From an uncultured Rhodospirillaceae bacterium (GTDB taxonomy: Bacteria; Pseudomonadota; Alphaproteobacteria; Rhodospirillales; UBA2165): 8,040 bases of DNA. A model generated the notes under the pieces. It did no database searches. It saw only the letters and a program-made list of their open reading frames with translations, and was not told the DNA's origin. Shown here in pieces: positions 1-5,826 of this stretch. The stretch covers positions 1-8,040 of the forward strand of contig CAJXJM010000100.1 of assembly GCA_913054205.1 (NCBI GenBank), read 5' to 3'. Numbering within the stretch: position 1 is the first letter of the stretch; each line of letters opens with the position of its first letter. A program made the translations under genes and the position numbers.

Positions 1-69
1 GGGGTGAGGGGATGGATTGGTCGTTTTGGTATGCACCCGATACGAGATGACGTAGGATTTACAGAATGA
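1..69 (+). CDS. Possible 3' end of an unidentified gene entering from the left edge
   Basis: Reading from base 1, frame 1 is open for 22 codons and ends at TGA (67-69). The translation contains GWIGRFGMHPIRDD, which reads like ordinary protein with balanced residues rather than obvious noise. A second frame is also open for about 15 codons here, so being open is weak evidence. I cannot assign a family from this fragment. If real, the gene would converge on the leftward DUF2784 gene with about 16 bases between stop codons. Confidence 0.2.
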   Translation, partial: GVRGWIGRFGMHPIRDDVGFTE

Positions 70-85
70 TTAGAACCCTAACTTG

Positions 86-463
86 TTAATTCTTTTTAGT
101 GTTTCTTGGTGGACATAGTTTCCACATTAAAAAAGTCCATCCTAAAAATATACAATACAAAATGATGAAAAATTGGGTTGGAAAATCCCAATAAATGATT
201 TGCTTAATCCAATATCCAATAAATGATTTGGATTGATAAATTCCACGCAAACTATTTTCAATGGAAGTGAGTGGACAGGTTATTCCCAATAATGTTTCCA
301 GTGTGATGAACACCATCATTCCACTATGAAATATTCTTAATTGTGTATTTGCAATCCAACCCCAATCAAACTTGTAACCAATTGGTATAAGAAAAAACCC
401 AAAAGTAATAAAAATCACAACGCAAAAATGAAAAACTAAAACAATGTCAGCAATCAACGACAT
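86..463 (-). CDS. DUF2784 family integral membrane protein
   Basis: This is a small membrane protein of 125 residues from ATG at 463, or 126 if the adjoining GTG at 466 is used. Residue numbers here count from the GTG. The family hallmark CPLTxxEN is seen as CPLTSIEN at residues 64-71, just after a hydrophobic helix. Hydrophobic segments lie at about 5-28, 46-65, 86-95 (weaker) and 97-116, with a Lys/Arg-rich C-terminus (PPRNTKKN). The length is typical for DUF2784, whose function is unknown. I prefer the ATG because it overlaps the stop of the upstream 27-codon ORF as TGATG, an arrangement typical of translational coupling; a GGAA lies about 9 bases upstream. The gene is strikingly AT-rich (16 G/C in the 60 bases 121-180 by hand count) compared with the genes to the right, which suggests a different origin. 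The family call is firm and the cellular role unknown. Confidence 0.85.
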   Translation of the reverse strand: MSLIADIVLVFHFCVVIFITFGFFLIPIGYKFDWGWIANTQLRIFHSGMMVFITLETLLGITCPLTSIENSLRGIYQSKSFIGYWIKQIIYWDFPTQFFIILYCIFLGWTFLMWKLCPPRNTKKN

Positions 464-546
464 CACCCTTGTTCCAGAACACGATTAATACCCGCACTTC
501 CAAGGAACACTCCAAAGACAATCAGAATGGGCAGCAATCGTTTCAT
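463..546 (-). CDS. 27-residue ORF that is mostly a signal-peptide-like segment; possible gene remnant
   Basis: ATG at 546 opens a 27-codon frame that begins MKRLLPILIVFGVFLGSAG and ends INRVLEQG before TGA (465-463). The first 19 residues look like a classic Sec signal peptide: basic start, hydrophobic core, then small residues suitable for cleavage near GSA-G. Only eight residues follow, too few for a mature domain. The TGA overlaps the ATG of the DUF2784 gene as TGATG. A perfect extended -10 element (553-561) would place the transcript start at or next to this ATG. Two readings fit: a short leader ORF coupled to DUF2784, or the surviving 5' end of an exported-protein gene whose remainder was replaced by the AT-rich segment. 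I slightly favour the second because the composition changes at this point. Confidence 0.35.
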   Translation of the reverse strand: MKRLLPILIVFGVFLGSAGINRVLEQG

Positions 547-552
547 GCTGAG

Positions 553-561
553 ATTATAGCA
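553..561 (-). promoter_or_regulatory. Extended -10 promoter element (TGCTATAAT), leftward
   Basis: On the minus strand the bases read TGCTATAAT, a perfect TATAAT hexamer with the extended TGn motif, which can work without a good -35. I see no convincing -35 at 16-18 bp. Six bases (CTCAGC) separate it from the ATG at 546, so the predicted start of transcription falls on or next to the A of that ATG. This implies a leaderless or near-leaderless message reading through the 27-codon ORF into the DUF2784 gene. The motif match is direct; its use in vivo is inferred. Confidence 0.45.
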
Positions 562-651
562 GATATGCCGTGAAATGGGAGAGGTGGTAAAGCAATCGTT
601 CAGTTCGTTGAGAACGTCAAACGAAACCCAGACCAGCACTCACGATATATG

Positions 652-696
652 TTCGTCTGAGGGAATACTCGGACATCCCTCGGACATAACAACGAA
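652..696. repeat. Tandem 9-bp repeat inside nested inverted repeats
   Basis: CTCGGACAT occurs twice, at 668-676 and 679-687, an 11-bp period close to one helical turn. Around the first copy is the inverted repeat GAGGGA (659-664) / TCCCTC (676-681) with an 11-base loop. Outside both is TTCGT (652-656) / ACGAA (692-696). Tandem repeats phased by one turn can be operator half-sites, and the nested arms could fold as RNA or cruciform. The patch lies between the 56-codon ORF and the extended -10, so it could regulate the leftward transcript. The repeats are seen directly; any function is speculative. Confidence 0.4.
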
Positions 697-724
697 AGAG
701 ACACCATTGGGTTTCCATATCCCT

Positions 725-895
725 TTAGGGTGAGAACGATTGCGTTATATCCATTCTGCATAACTTTCGGGTTTGGGTATCTGCATCAGCGGTTCCAATC
801 GCGGTTCCGAGTGAGTTGAACATGACGTAAACCGCGATGGCAACGACGGCAACTGATAGGCCAATAAGTGAAACCAGTTTTGTTGTAGTGTTCAT
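725..895 (-). CDS. Small single-span membrane protein, 56 residues, unknown function
   Basis: ATG at 895 starts a 56-codon frame ending in TAA (727-725). The predicted protein has a short polar start (MNTTTK), one strongly hydrophobic stretch at about residues 7-26 that could span the membrane, a small Gly/Ala/Thr repeat (GTAIGTA, 30-36), and a polar tail with the basic patch RKLCR (43-47). An uninterrupted hydrophobic run followed by a soluble tail is better than expected for a random frame. However, there is no clear Shine-Dalgarno upstream, only an A/T-rich tract (TATAAAAAT). The outline faintly resembles Flp-type pilins, but the conserved Glu of that family is absent, so I do not make that call. 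It is divergent from gor with 187 bp between starts. Confidence 0.4.
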   Translation of the reverse strand: MNTTTKLVSLIGLSVAVVAIAVYVMFNSLGTAIGTADADTQTRKLCRMDITQSFSP

Positions 896-1010
896 ATTTT
901 TATAGTCATTTCAAAATCTCTGTTCGATTTAAGTACCATAACCGTTCCAGTGGCTGGAAGGTCAATTGAACTTAGATATGGAAATGACTTTTAATTGAAG
1001 AACGATGGTT

Positions 1011-1039
1011 TTTACAGGTTCGTTTTCGCTCGTTATACT
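1011..1039 (+). promoter_or_regulatory. Sigma70-type promoter for gor
   Basis: TTTACA (1011-1016, consensus TTGACA) and TATACT (1034-1039, consensus TATAAT) are separated by exactly 17 bp. The predicted start of transcription is near 1046, giving a leader of about 37 bases. AAGG at 1067-1070 is a plausible though somewhat distant ribosome site, 12 bases before the ATG. A short inverted repeat AACGA/TCGTT brackets the -35 region, which may be chance. The boxes and spacing are seen directly; strength and regulator are unknown. Confidence 0.6.
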
Positions 1040-1082
1040 CCGCTCAAATTTCAAACGAATTTAACCAAGGTAATAAAACACT

Positions 1083-2444
1083 ATGTCGAATTATGATTAT
1101 GACCTGATCACAATCGGGGCCGGATCCGGCGGCGTTCGTGCTTCCAGATTATCCGGTGGTTATGGCGCCCGCGTTGCGGTTTGTGAAGAAGACCGTGTTG
1201 GCGGCACCTGCGTGTTACGCGGCTGCATTCCTAAAAAACTGCTGATCTATGGCGCCCATTATGCAGATTACATGGAAGATGCGGTCAATTATGGCTGGAC
1301 GATTGAGGGTGCGAGCCACGATTGGTCAAAGCTGATCGACAATAAAAATACCGAACTCGACCGCTTGAACGGCATCTATCTCCGCATTTTGCGGGATAAC
1401 AATGTTGAACTCAAAGAGGGCCGGGGCGTGTTGGTTGATGATCATACGGTCGAGATCGCTGGCAAGCGTATAACGGGTGAAAACATTCTCATAGCGGTCG
1501 GCGGCTGGCCGTCGATGCCGGATATTCCGGGAATCGAATACGTGATTACCTCCAATGAAGCACTAGAATTACCTGAACTGCCCAAACGTATGGTGATTGT
1601 CGGCGGCGGATATATTGCTGTCGAATTTGCCGGCATTTTTGCGAGCCTCGGCGTTGAAGTAACAGAAATCATACGGGCGGAGGCTATTTTGCGCGGCTTT
1701 GACCATGATATGCGTATGTCGCTGACCGATGAAATGGAAAAGCGCGGAATCACCATTCTCTCAGAAACCGTCGTCGAAAGTATCGAGAAGCAAGGCAATA
1801 TGTTAAGCCTGCGTCTCGGTAACGATGAGATTTTAGAGACCGATTGCGTAATGTATGCGACGGGTCGGACCGCTAATACAGAGGGTCTCGGTGTTGAAGC
1901 CGCGGGCGTCGAATTGCATGAAAATGGCTCAATCAAAGTCGATGAATTCAACCGCACGTCCCAGCCGCATATCTATGCCGTGGGAGACGTGACGGACCGC
2001 ATTCAGCTGACACCGGTGGCGATCCAGGAAGGCCATGCCTTGGCGGATATGTTGTTCAACAAGGACACTCACACAACCGATTACACCAATGTGCCGTCGG
2101 CTGTTTTTTCAACGCCGCCAATTGCGACGTGTGGGTTAACCGAGGAAGCGGCGCGCGCTGAATTCGGTAACGTCGATGTCTATGATTCTAACTTTAAGCC
2201 GCTGGTGCATACCTTGTCGGGCCGGGATGAACGCTCGGTGATGAAGTTGATTGTTGACCCTAAATCCGACAGAGTTGTTGGCTGTCACATGATGGGCTTG
2301 GACGCGCCGGAGATAATTCAAGGGGTAGCAATCGCGATGAAATGCGGGGCGACCAAAGCGCAGTTTGATGCGACGACCGGCATTCATCCGTCATCAGCGG
2401 AAGAGTTCGTCACCATGCGCTCAAAACGCCCTGATCCTGCGTAA
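1083..2444 (+). CDS. gor: Glutathione reductase (NADPH), FAD flavoprotein
   Basis: This cytosolic homodimeric enzyme reduces glutathione disulfide to GSH using NADPH. Its 453 residues are full length for the family. The FAD-binding GAGSGG is at 12-17, and the redox disulfide is Cys43/Cys48 in GGTCVLRGCIPKK. The second Rossmann motif GGGYIA is at 174-179, followed by R198 and R204. That R-x5-R pair is the NADPH-selecting signature of glutathione reductase; lipoamide dehydrogenases use NAD and lack it. YATGRT (258-263), the FAD-contacting YAVGDV (298-303), and the C-terminal GIHPSSAEEF with His435/Glu440 (the proton-relay pair that reaches the partner subunit) complete the fold. The ATG is preceded by a weak AAGG and a good promoter. 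The gene stands alone, and the next gene is convergent. Trypanothione or mycothione reductase are less likely given the NADPH arginines and proteobacterial context. Confidence 0.95.
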   Translation: MSNYDYDLITIGAGSGGVRASRLSGGYGARVAVCEEDRVGGTCVLRGCIPKKLLIYGAHYADYMEDAVNYGWTIEGASHDWSKLIDNKNTELDRLNGIYLRILRDNNVELKEGRGVLVDDHTVEIAGKRITGENILIAVGGWPSMPDIPGIEYVITSNEALELPELPKRMVIVGGGYIAVEFAGIFASLGVEVTEIIRAEAILRGFDHDMRMSLTDEMEKRGITILSETVVESIEKQGNMLSLRLGNDEILETDCVMYATGRTANTEGLGVEAAGVELHENGSIKVDEFNRTSQPHIYAVGDVTDRIQLTPVAIQEGHALADMLFNKDTHTTDYTNVPSAVFSTPPIATCGLTEEAARAEFGNVDVYDSNFKPLVHTLSGRDERSVMKLIVDPKSDRVVGCHMMGLDAPEIIQGVAIAMKCGATKAQFDATTGIHPSSAEEFVTMRSKRPDPA

Positions 2445-2456
2445 CGAAAAGCTGTA

Positions 2457-2484
2457 TAATTAATGGGACACCATACTTAATTAA
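2457..2484. terminator. Possible weak bidirectional hairpin between convergent gor and MDR genes
   Basis: In the 40-bp gap between two converging stop codons, TAATTAATGG (2457-2466) can pair imperfectly with CCATACTTAATTA (2471-2483): seven A/T pairs plus TGG/CCA closing a GACA loop, with a three-base bulge. The gene layout calls for termination here, but the stem is AT-rich and there is no clean U-tract, so an intrinsic terminator is not convincing. Confidence 0.25.
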
Positions 2485-3414
2485 CTATCTAACCTGCAGG
2501 ACGATTTTGCCGCGGACGTGGTGGGTGTCGATCAGGCTGTGGGCGGCACCGGCTTCTTCCAAAGGTAATATCTGAAGATTAGGCGCTTTTATGGCGCCCG
2601 TCTCATGGAGATCAATAATGCGCTGAAGATGGGGTCGGTCTCGTCCGACTTTTGGCCGCAATACTTCAACGTCGTCTCTGGGCGGCTCGGCGTCTTTCAA
2701 AAGCGGCGCGATATAGGCCAAACGTCCTCCCGGTTTCAATACTTCAAATGAGCGTTGATGCACCTCGCCGCCGACCAGATCAAAAACCACATCCAGGTCT
2801 GACAATACGACCGTAAAATCCTGCGTGTTGTAATCAATCACCTCATCGGCGCCGAGTTCCAATAAATAGGCATGATTAGCAGGGCTGGCGGTCACACTGA
2901 CATGCGCGCCAATATGATGAGCAAGTTGCACGGCAAAACTACCGACACCGCCGGCGCCGCCATGAATGAGAATATTCTCGCCCGCCTGAAGGTGGAGCGT
3001 GTCTTCTAAGGAAACCAGGGACGTTAGACCGGAAAGCGAAAGCGCTGCAGCGTCAACGTGAGATAGAGTATCTGGTTTTGCGGCGATCAGGCTGGCGTCA
3101 ATCGTCAAGGCCTCGAGATACGTTCCCTCAACTCCCATTGGCAACACACCAAAGACCGGATCGCCAGCTTGGAACTCGGTTACGTCACTGCCGACGACTT
3201 TAATCACGCCAGAAAAATCACGGCCAATAATGTAAGGAAAGGTGACGTTTCCAGCGCTGGGACCGGTTCCTTGGCGGACTTTACTGTCAGCGGGATTAAC
3301 GCTGGCGGCATGAACTTCTACCAAAACCTCGTTTGGCGCAGCTGTTGGTTCAGGGATATCGGCGAGACGCAGGACCTCAGGTCCGCCAAATTGATCGATT
3401 TGGAGTGCTTTCAT
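2485..3414 (-). CDS. Zinc-independent NADP(H)-dependent quinone oxidoreductase-like MDR protein
   Basis: This is a cytosolic member of the medium-chain dehydrogenase/reductase superfamily, quinone oxidoreductase (Qor/zeta-crystallin-like) branch, 309 residues and full length. The N-terminal GroES-like domain begins MKALQIDQFGGPEVL and carries ASVNPADSKVRQG (37-49) and GRDFSGV (64-70). The nucleotide-binding Rossmann motif GGAGGVG is at 152-158, followed by the ELGADEVIDY segment near 186-195 typical of NADPH-using members. The structural and catalytic zinc cysteines of alcohol dehydrogenases are absent. Members reduce quinones, enones or other electrophiles; the substrate here cannot be read from sequence. 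The start at 3414 follows family alignment; the ribosome site is weak (AAGGG about 14 bases upstream). It is convergent with gor and divergent from the DAHP synthase gene. Placement beside glutathione reductase is consistent with redox or electrophile defence, but that is inference. Confidence 0.88.
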   Translation of the reverse strand: MKALQIDQFGGPEVLRLADIPEPTAAPNEVLVEVHAASVNPADSKVRQGTGPSAGNVTFPYIIGRDFSGVIKVVGSDVTEFQAGDPVFGVLPMGVEGTYLEALTIDASLIAAKPDTLSHVDAAALSLSGLTSLVSLEDTLHLQAGENILIHGGAGGVGSFAVQLAHHIGAHVSVTASPANHAYLLELGADEVIDYNTQDFTVVLSDLDVVFDLVGGEVHQRSFEVLKPGGRLAYIAPLLKDAEPPRDDVEVLRPKVGRDRPHLQRIIDLHETGAIKAPNLQILPLEEAGAAHSLIDTHHVRGKIVLQVR

Positions 3415-3530
3415 TGAATTACTGGATTACCCTTTTTCTTACGTTTTCTCTGGAATTTGAGTTCATATAGGCGTATAGAGTGCGCCACTTTTAAAAGATT
3501 ATCTACACCTGGGAATAATGAGTAAAGACA
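3415..3530. promoter_or_regulatory. Divergent intergenic region between the MDR gene and DAHP synthase gene
   Basis: These 116 bases must hold the starts of both transcripts. I see no box pair good enough to assign: TTGAGT (3457-3462) has no well-spaced -10, and GATTAT (3497-3502) has only a poor -35. A perfect 10-bp palindrome CTTTTAAAAG lies at 3488-3497 and could be a protein site. ATG at 3518 opens a 7-codon frame ending in TAA (3539-3541) that overlaps the DAHP synthase start in another frame. Confidence 0.4.
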
Positions 3531-4925
3531 ATGGCAAATAATTGGTCGCCCGATAGTTGGCGCGGAAAACCTATCTTGCAAGTTCCGGAATACCCGGACG
3601 CAGCAAAACTCGAAGAAGTTGAGAAAACCCTTTCAGGTTATCCGCCTTTGGTTTTTGCTGGAGAAGCTCGCAATCTCAAACGTCAATTGGCAAAAGTAGC
3701 CGAAGGTAAAGCATTTTTGCTGCAAGGTGGCGACTGCGCAGAAAGTTTCCGTGAATTTCACCCGGATAACATTCGCGACACATTCCGTGTGTTATTGCAG
3801 ATGGCCGTTGTGCTGACCTTTGGTGCGGCTTGCCCGGTTGTTAAAGTTGGGCGTATGGCGGGTCAGTTTGCCAAACCGCGTTCCGGCGATACGGAAACAA
3901 TCGATGGTGTCGAACTTCCAAGTTACCGCGGCGACATCATTAACGGCATCGATTTCACTGCAGAAAAACGCATTCCTGATCCTGAGCGTATGGTGCGCGC
4001 CTATAACCAATCTGCCTCGACGCTTAATCTCTTGCGCGCATTTGCTCAAGGTGGTTTTGCTGATCTTCATCGTGTCCATCAATGGAATATGGGGTTCGTT
4101 GCAGATGGCGCGATTGGTGAACGATATAAAGATTTAGCCGAACGTTTGGATGAGTCGCTCAATTTCATGGCGGCCTGTGGATTAACCTCTGAAACAGCGC
4201 CGCAACTTAAAGAAACGGAATTCTACACCTCGCATGAAGCTTTGCTGCTGCGTTATGAAGAAGCCATGACCCGTGTCGATTCACTAACTGGCGAATGGTA
4301 CGACACCTCGGCGCATATGTTGTGGGTCGGGGAACGCACCCGCCAGCTTGATAATGCGCATCTCGAATTTTTGAGTGGTATTGGCAATCCTGTTGGTGCG
4401 AAAATTGGGCCAACAACAGAGCCTGATTATCTGATTCAGCTCATTGACCGCTTGAACCCGGAAAATGAGCCGGGACGCCTAACATTGATTTCTCGCATGG
4501 GTGCGGACAAAGTCGAAGAGGCTTTGCCGGCCCTTGTGCGAAAAGTTAAAGACGAAGGCCGCATCGTCGTTTGGTCTTGTGATCCGATGCATGGCAATAC
4601 GGTTAAGGCGAGCTCTGGATACAAAACGCGTCATTTCGATGATATCATTCGGGAAGTGGAAGGCTTTTTTGCCGTTCACAATGCGGAAGGCACGTATCCA
4701 GGCGGCGTTCATTTCGAGCTCACCGGTCAAGATGTCACTGAATGCGTTGGCGGCGCGCAAGCAATTACGGAAGCTGATCTATCGAGCCGCTATCACACGC
4801 ATTGTGATCCACGCTTGAATGGTCGCCAGGCTTTAGAACTGGCTTTCACGTTTGCGGATCGTCTGAAAGAAGATCGCGCCAACAATAAAACCAGTGTTAT
4901 GAAGCAAGTCGTTGGCGGCATTTAA
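3531..4925 (+). CDS. 3-deoxy-D-arabino-heptulosonate 7-phosphate (DAHP) synthase, class II
   Basis: This enzyme condenses phosphoenolpyruvate and erythrose 4-phosphate, the first committed step of the shikimate pathway to aromatic amino acids, in the cytosol. At 464 residues it matches the plant/mycobacterial class II (AroA-II) type. Family motifs include an N-terminal [41 protein letters not shown] (105-118), [19 protein letters not shown] and HCDPRLNG. The metal ligands are visible as Cys69, His354, Glu396 and Asp426; the 42- and 30-residue spacings of the last three equal those I recall for the Mycobacterium tuberculosis enzyme. Such enzymes are feedback-inhibited by aromatic amino acids, but I cannot predict which ones act here. 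The ribosome site before the ATG is weak. The dehalogenase gene follows after 12 bases, so the two are probably cotranscribed. Names for this gene vary between genomes (aroF, aroG, aroH), so I give none. Confidence 0.95.
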   Translation: MANNWSPDSWRGKPILQVPEYPDAAKLEEVEKTLSGYPPLVFAGEARNLKRQLAKVAEGKAFLLQGGDCAESFREFHPDNIRDTFRVLLQMAVVLTFGAACPVVKVGRMAGQFAKPRSGDTETIDGVELPSYRGDIINGIDFTAEKRIPDPERMVRAYNQSASTLNLLRAFAQGGFADLHRVHQWNMGFVADGAIGERYKDLAERLDESLNFMAACGLTSETAPQLKETEFYTSHEALLLRYEEAMTRVDSLTGEWYDTSAHMLWVGERTRQLDNAHLEFLSGIGNPVGAKIGPTTEPDYLIQLIDRLNPENEPGRLTLISRMGADKVEEALPALVRKVKDEGRIVVWSCDPMHGNTVKASSGYKTRHFDDIIREVEGFFAVHNAEGTYPGGVHFELTGQDVTECVGGAQAITEADLSSRYHTHCDPRLNGRQALELAFTFADRLKEDRANNKTSVMKQVVGGI

Positions 4926-4927
4926 GG
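4924..4927 (+). promoter_or_regulatory. Ribosome binding site of the dehalogenase gene, overlapping the upstream stop
   Basis: AAGG uses the last two bases of the DAHP synthase TAA (4923-4925) and sits 10 bases before the ATG at 4938. The overlap supports one transcript and possible translational coupling of the two genes, and favours 4938 over nearby alternative starts. Confidence 0.5.
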
Positions 4928-4937
4928 TCCAATAGCG

Positions 4938-5813
4938 ATGTTTGAGGGCTTCCATCAATCTGATATTGAGACGGATGGAGCCACTATTCGCACGCTTGTC
5001 GGCGGCGATGGCCCGCCTCTTTTACTATTGCACGGCTATCCGCAAACCCATGTCATGTGGCATAAAATCGCGCCAAAATTGGCGGATGATTATACTGTTG
5101 TTGCGACCGATCTTCGTGGCTATGGAGACTCATCCAAGCCGGAAAGCACAGCAGATCACAGTCCCTATTCTTTTCGGGCAATGGCGAATGATCAGGTTCA
5201 GGTGATGCAGCATTTGGGTTTTGAGAAATTTGCCGTCGCCGGCCATGACCGTGGTGCCCGCACAGCCCACCGGATGGCACTTGATCATCAAGAGGCCGTC
5301 ACCAAGCTGGCGCTTTTGGATATTGTGCCGACATTGACGCTCTACGATACAGCTGACCAAAAAACGGCGACGAGTTATTACCATTGGTATTTCTTGATCC
5401 AGGATTTTGACCTACCGGAGAAGATGATTGGCTCGGACCCTGAATATTATCTTCGTAAAAAAACCGGTCACTGGTCGGCGGGTGATTGTTTTACCGAAGA
5501 GGCAATGGCGGAATACATTCGCTGCTTCTCTGATCCAGCAACCATTCACGCCAGCTGCGAAGATTACAGGGCCGGCGCGTCACTCGATCTCGAGTTTGAT
5601 CGGGGCGATAGAGATGCTGAGAACAAAATTTCTTGCCCGACACTTGTGTTGTGGGGAGAAAAAGGTGCGATGGGTAAATGTTATGATGTTTTGGAGACCT
5701 GGCAGGATAAATGTGAAACCGTGTCAGGGGCGGGACTGCCTTGTGGGCATTTTCTTGCCGAAGAAGCGCCGGATGAAACCTATGCAGCGCTGAGTGAATT
5801 CTTTAAAAACTAG
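4938..5813 (+). CDS. Fluoroacetate/haloacetate dehalogenase-like alpha/beta hydrolase
   Basis: This alpha/beta hydrolase of 291 residues probably hydrolyses the carbon-halogen bond of haloacetates (family EC 3.8.1.3), releasing glycolate and halide. It shows the oxyanion segment HGYPQ (32-36), DLRGYGDSSKP (58-68) and the nucleophile elbow GHDRGAR with Asp104. Compared with my recollection of the Rhodopseudomonas palustris enzyme RPA1163, all key positions are present: nucleophile Asp104, carboxylate-binding Arg105 and Arg108, acid Asp128, halide-pocket His149, Trp150 and Tyr210, and base His271 in GHFLAEE. Spacings from Asp104 to Asp128 and His149 match exactly (24 and 45). No signal peptide is seen, so it should be cytosolic. 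Epoxide hydrolases share the fold but use two tyrosines and lack this Arg/His-Trp-Tyr set. The actual physiological substrate is inferred. The gene follows DAHP synthase by 12 bp. Confidence 0.85.
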   Translation: MFEGFHQSDIETDGATIRTLVGGDGPPLLLLHGYPQTHVMWHKIAPKLADDYTVVATDLRGYGDSSKPESTADHSPYSFRAMANDQVQVMQHLGFEKFAVAGHDRGARTAHRMALDHQEAVTKLALLDIVPTLTLYDTADQKTATSYYHWYFLIQDFDLPEKMIGSDPEYYLRKKTGHWSAGDCFTEEAMAEYIRCFSDPATIHASCEDYRAGASLDLEFDRGDRDAENKISCPTLVLWGEKGAMGKCYDVLETWQDKCETVSGAGLPCGHFLAEEAPDETYAALSEFFKN

Positions 5814-5826
5814 AGCTTCTGATATT

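Larger units (their letters stand above)
467..1082. other. 616-bp spacer between the DUF2784 gene and gor: contents overview
   Basis: No ORF above about 60 residues occupies this stretch on either strand. From left to right it holds the 27-codon leftward ORF (463-546), its extended -10 (553-561), a small inverted repeat CGTTC/GAACG (597-601 with 612-616), a repeat-rich patch (652-696), a leftward 56-codon ORF (725-895), and a rightward promoter for gor (1011-1039). Composition is intermediate between the AT-rich DUF2784 gene and gor. I found no tRNA, no direct repeats typical of an att site, and no transposase fragment. Confidence 0.6.

Noticed and set aside
720..731. CCCTTTAGGG near-palindrome as a regulatory site
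   Set aside because: It has only four paired bases and overlaps the stop region of the 56-codon ORF; this is expected by chance.
725..895. 56-residue ORF as an Flp-type pilin
   Set aside because: Only the hydrophobic outline and an LGTA-like stretch resemble pilins; the conserved Glu and processing motif are missing and no tad genes are nearby.
1442..1957. 171-codon leftward open frame inside gor
   Set aside because: It lies entirely antisense to a gor frame whose motifs are unambiguous; the translation is Ser/Pro/Arg-rich with no recognisable domain.
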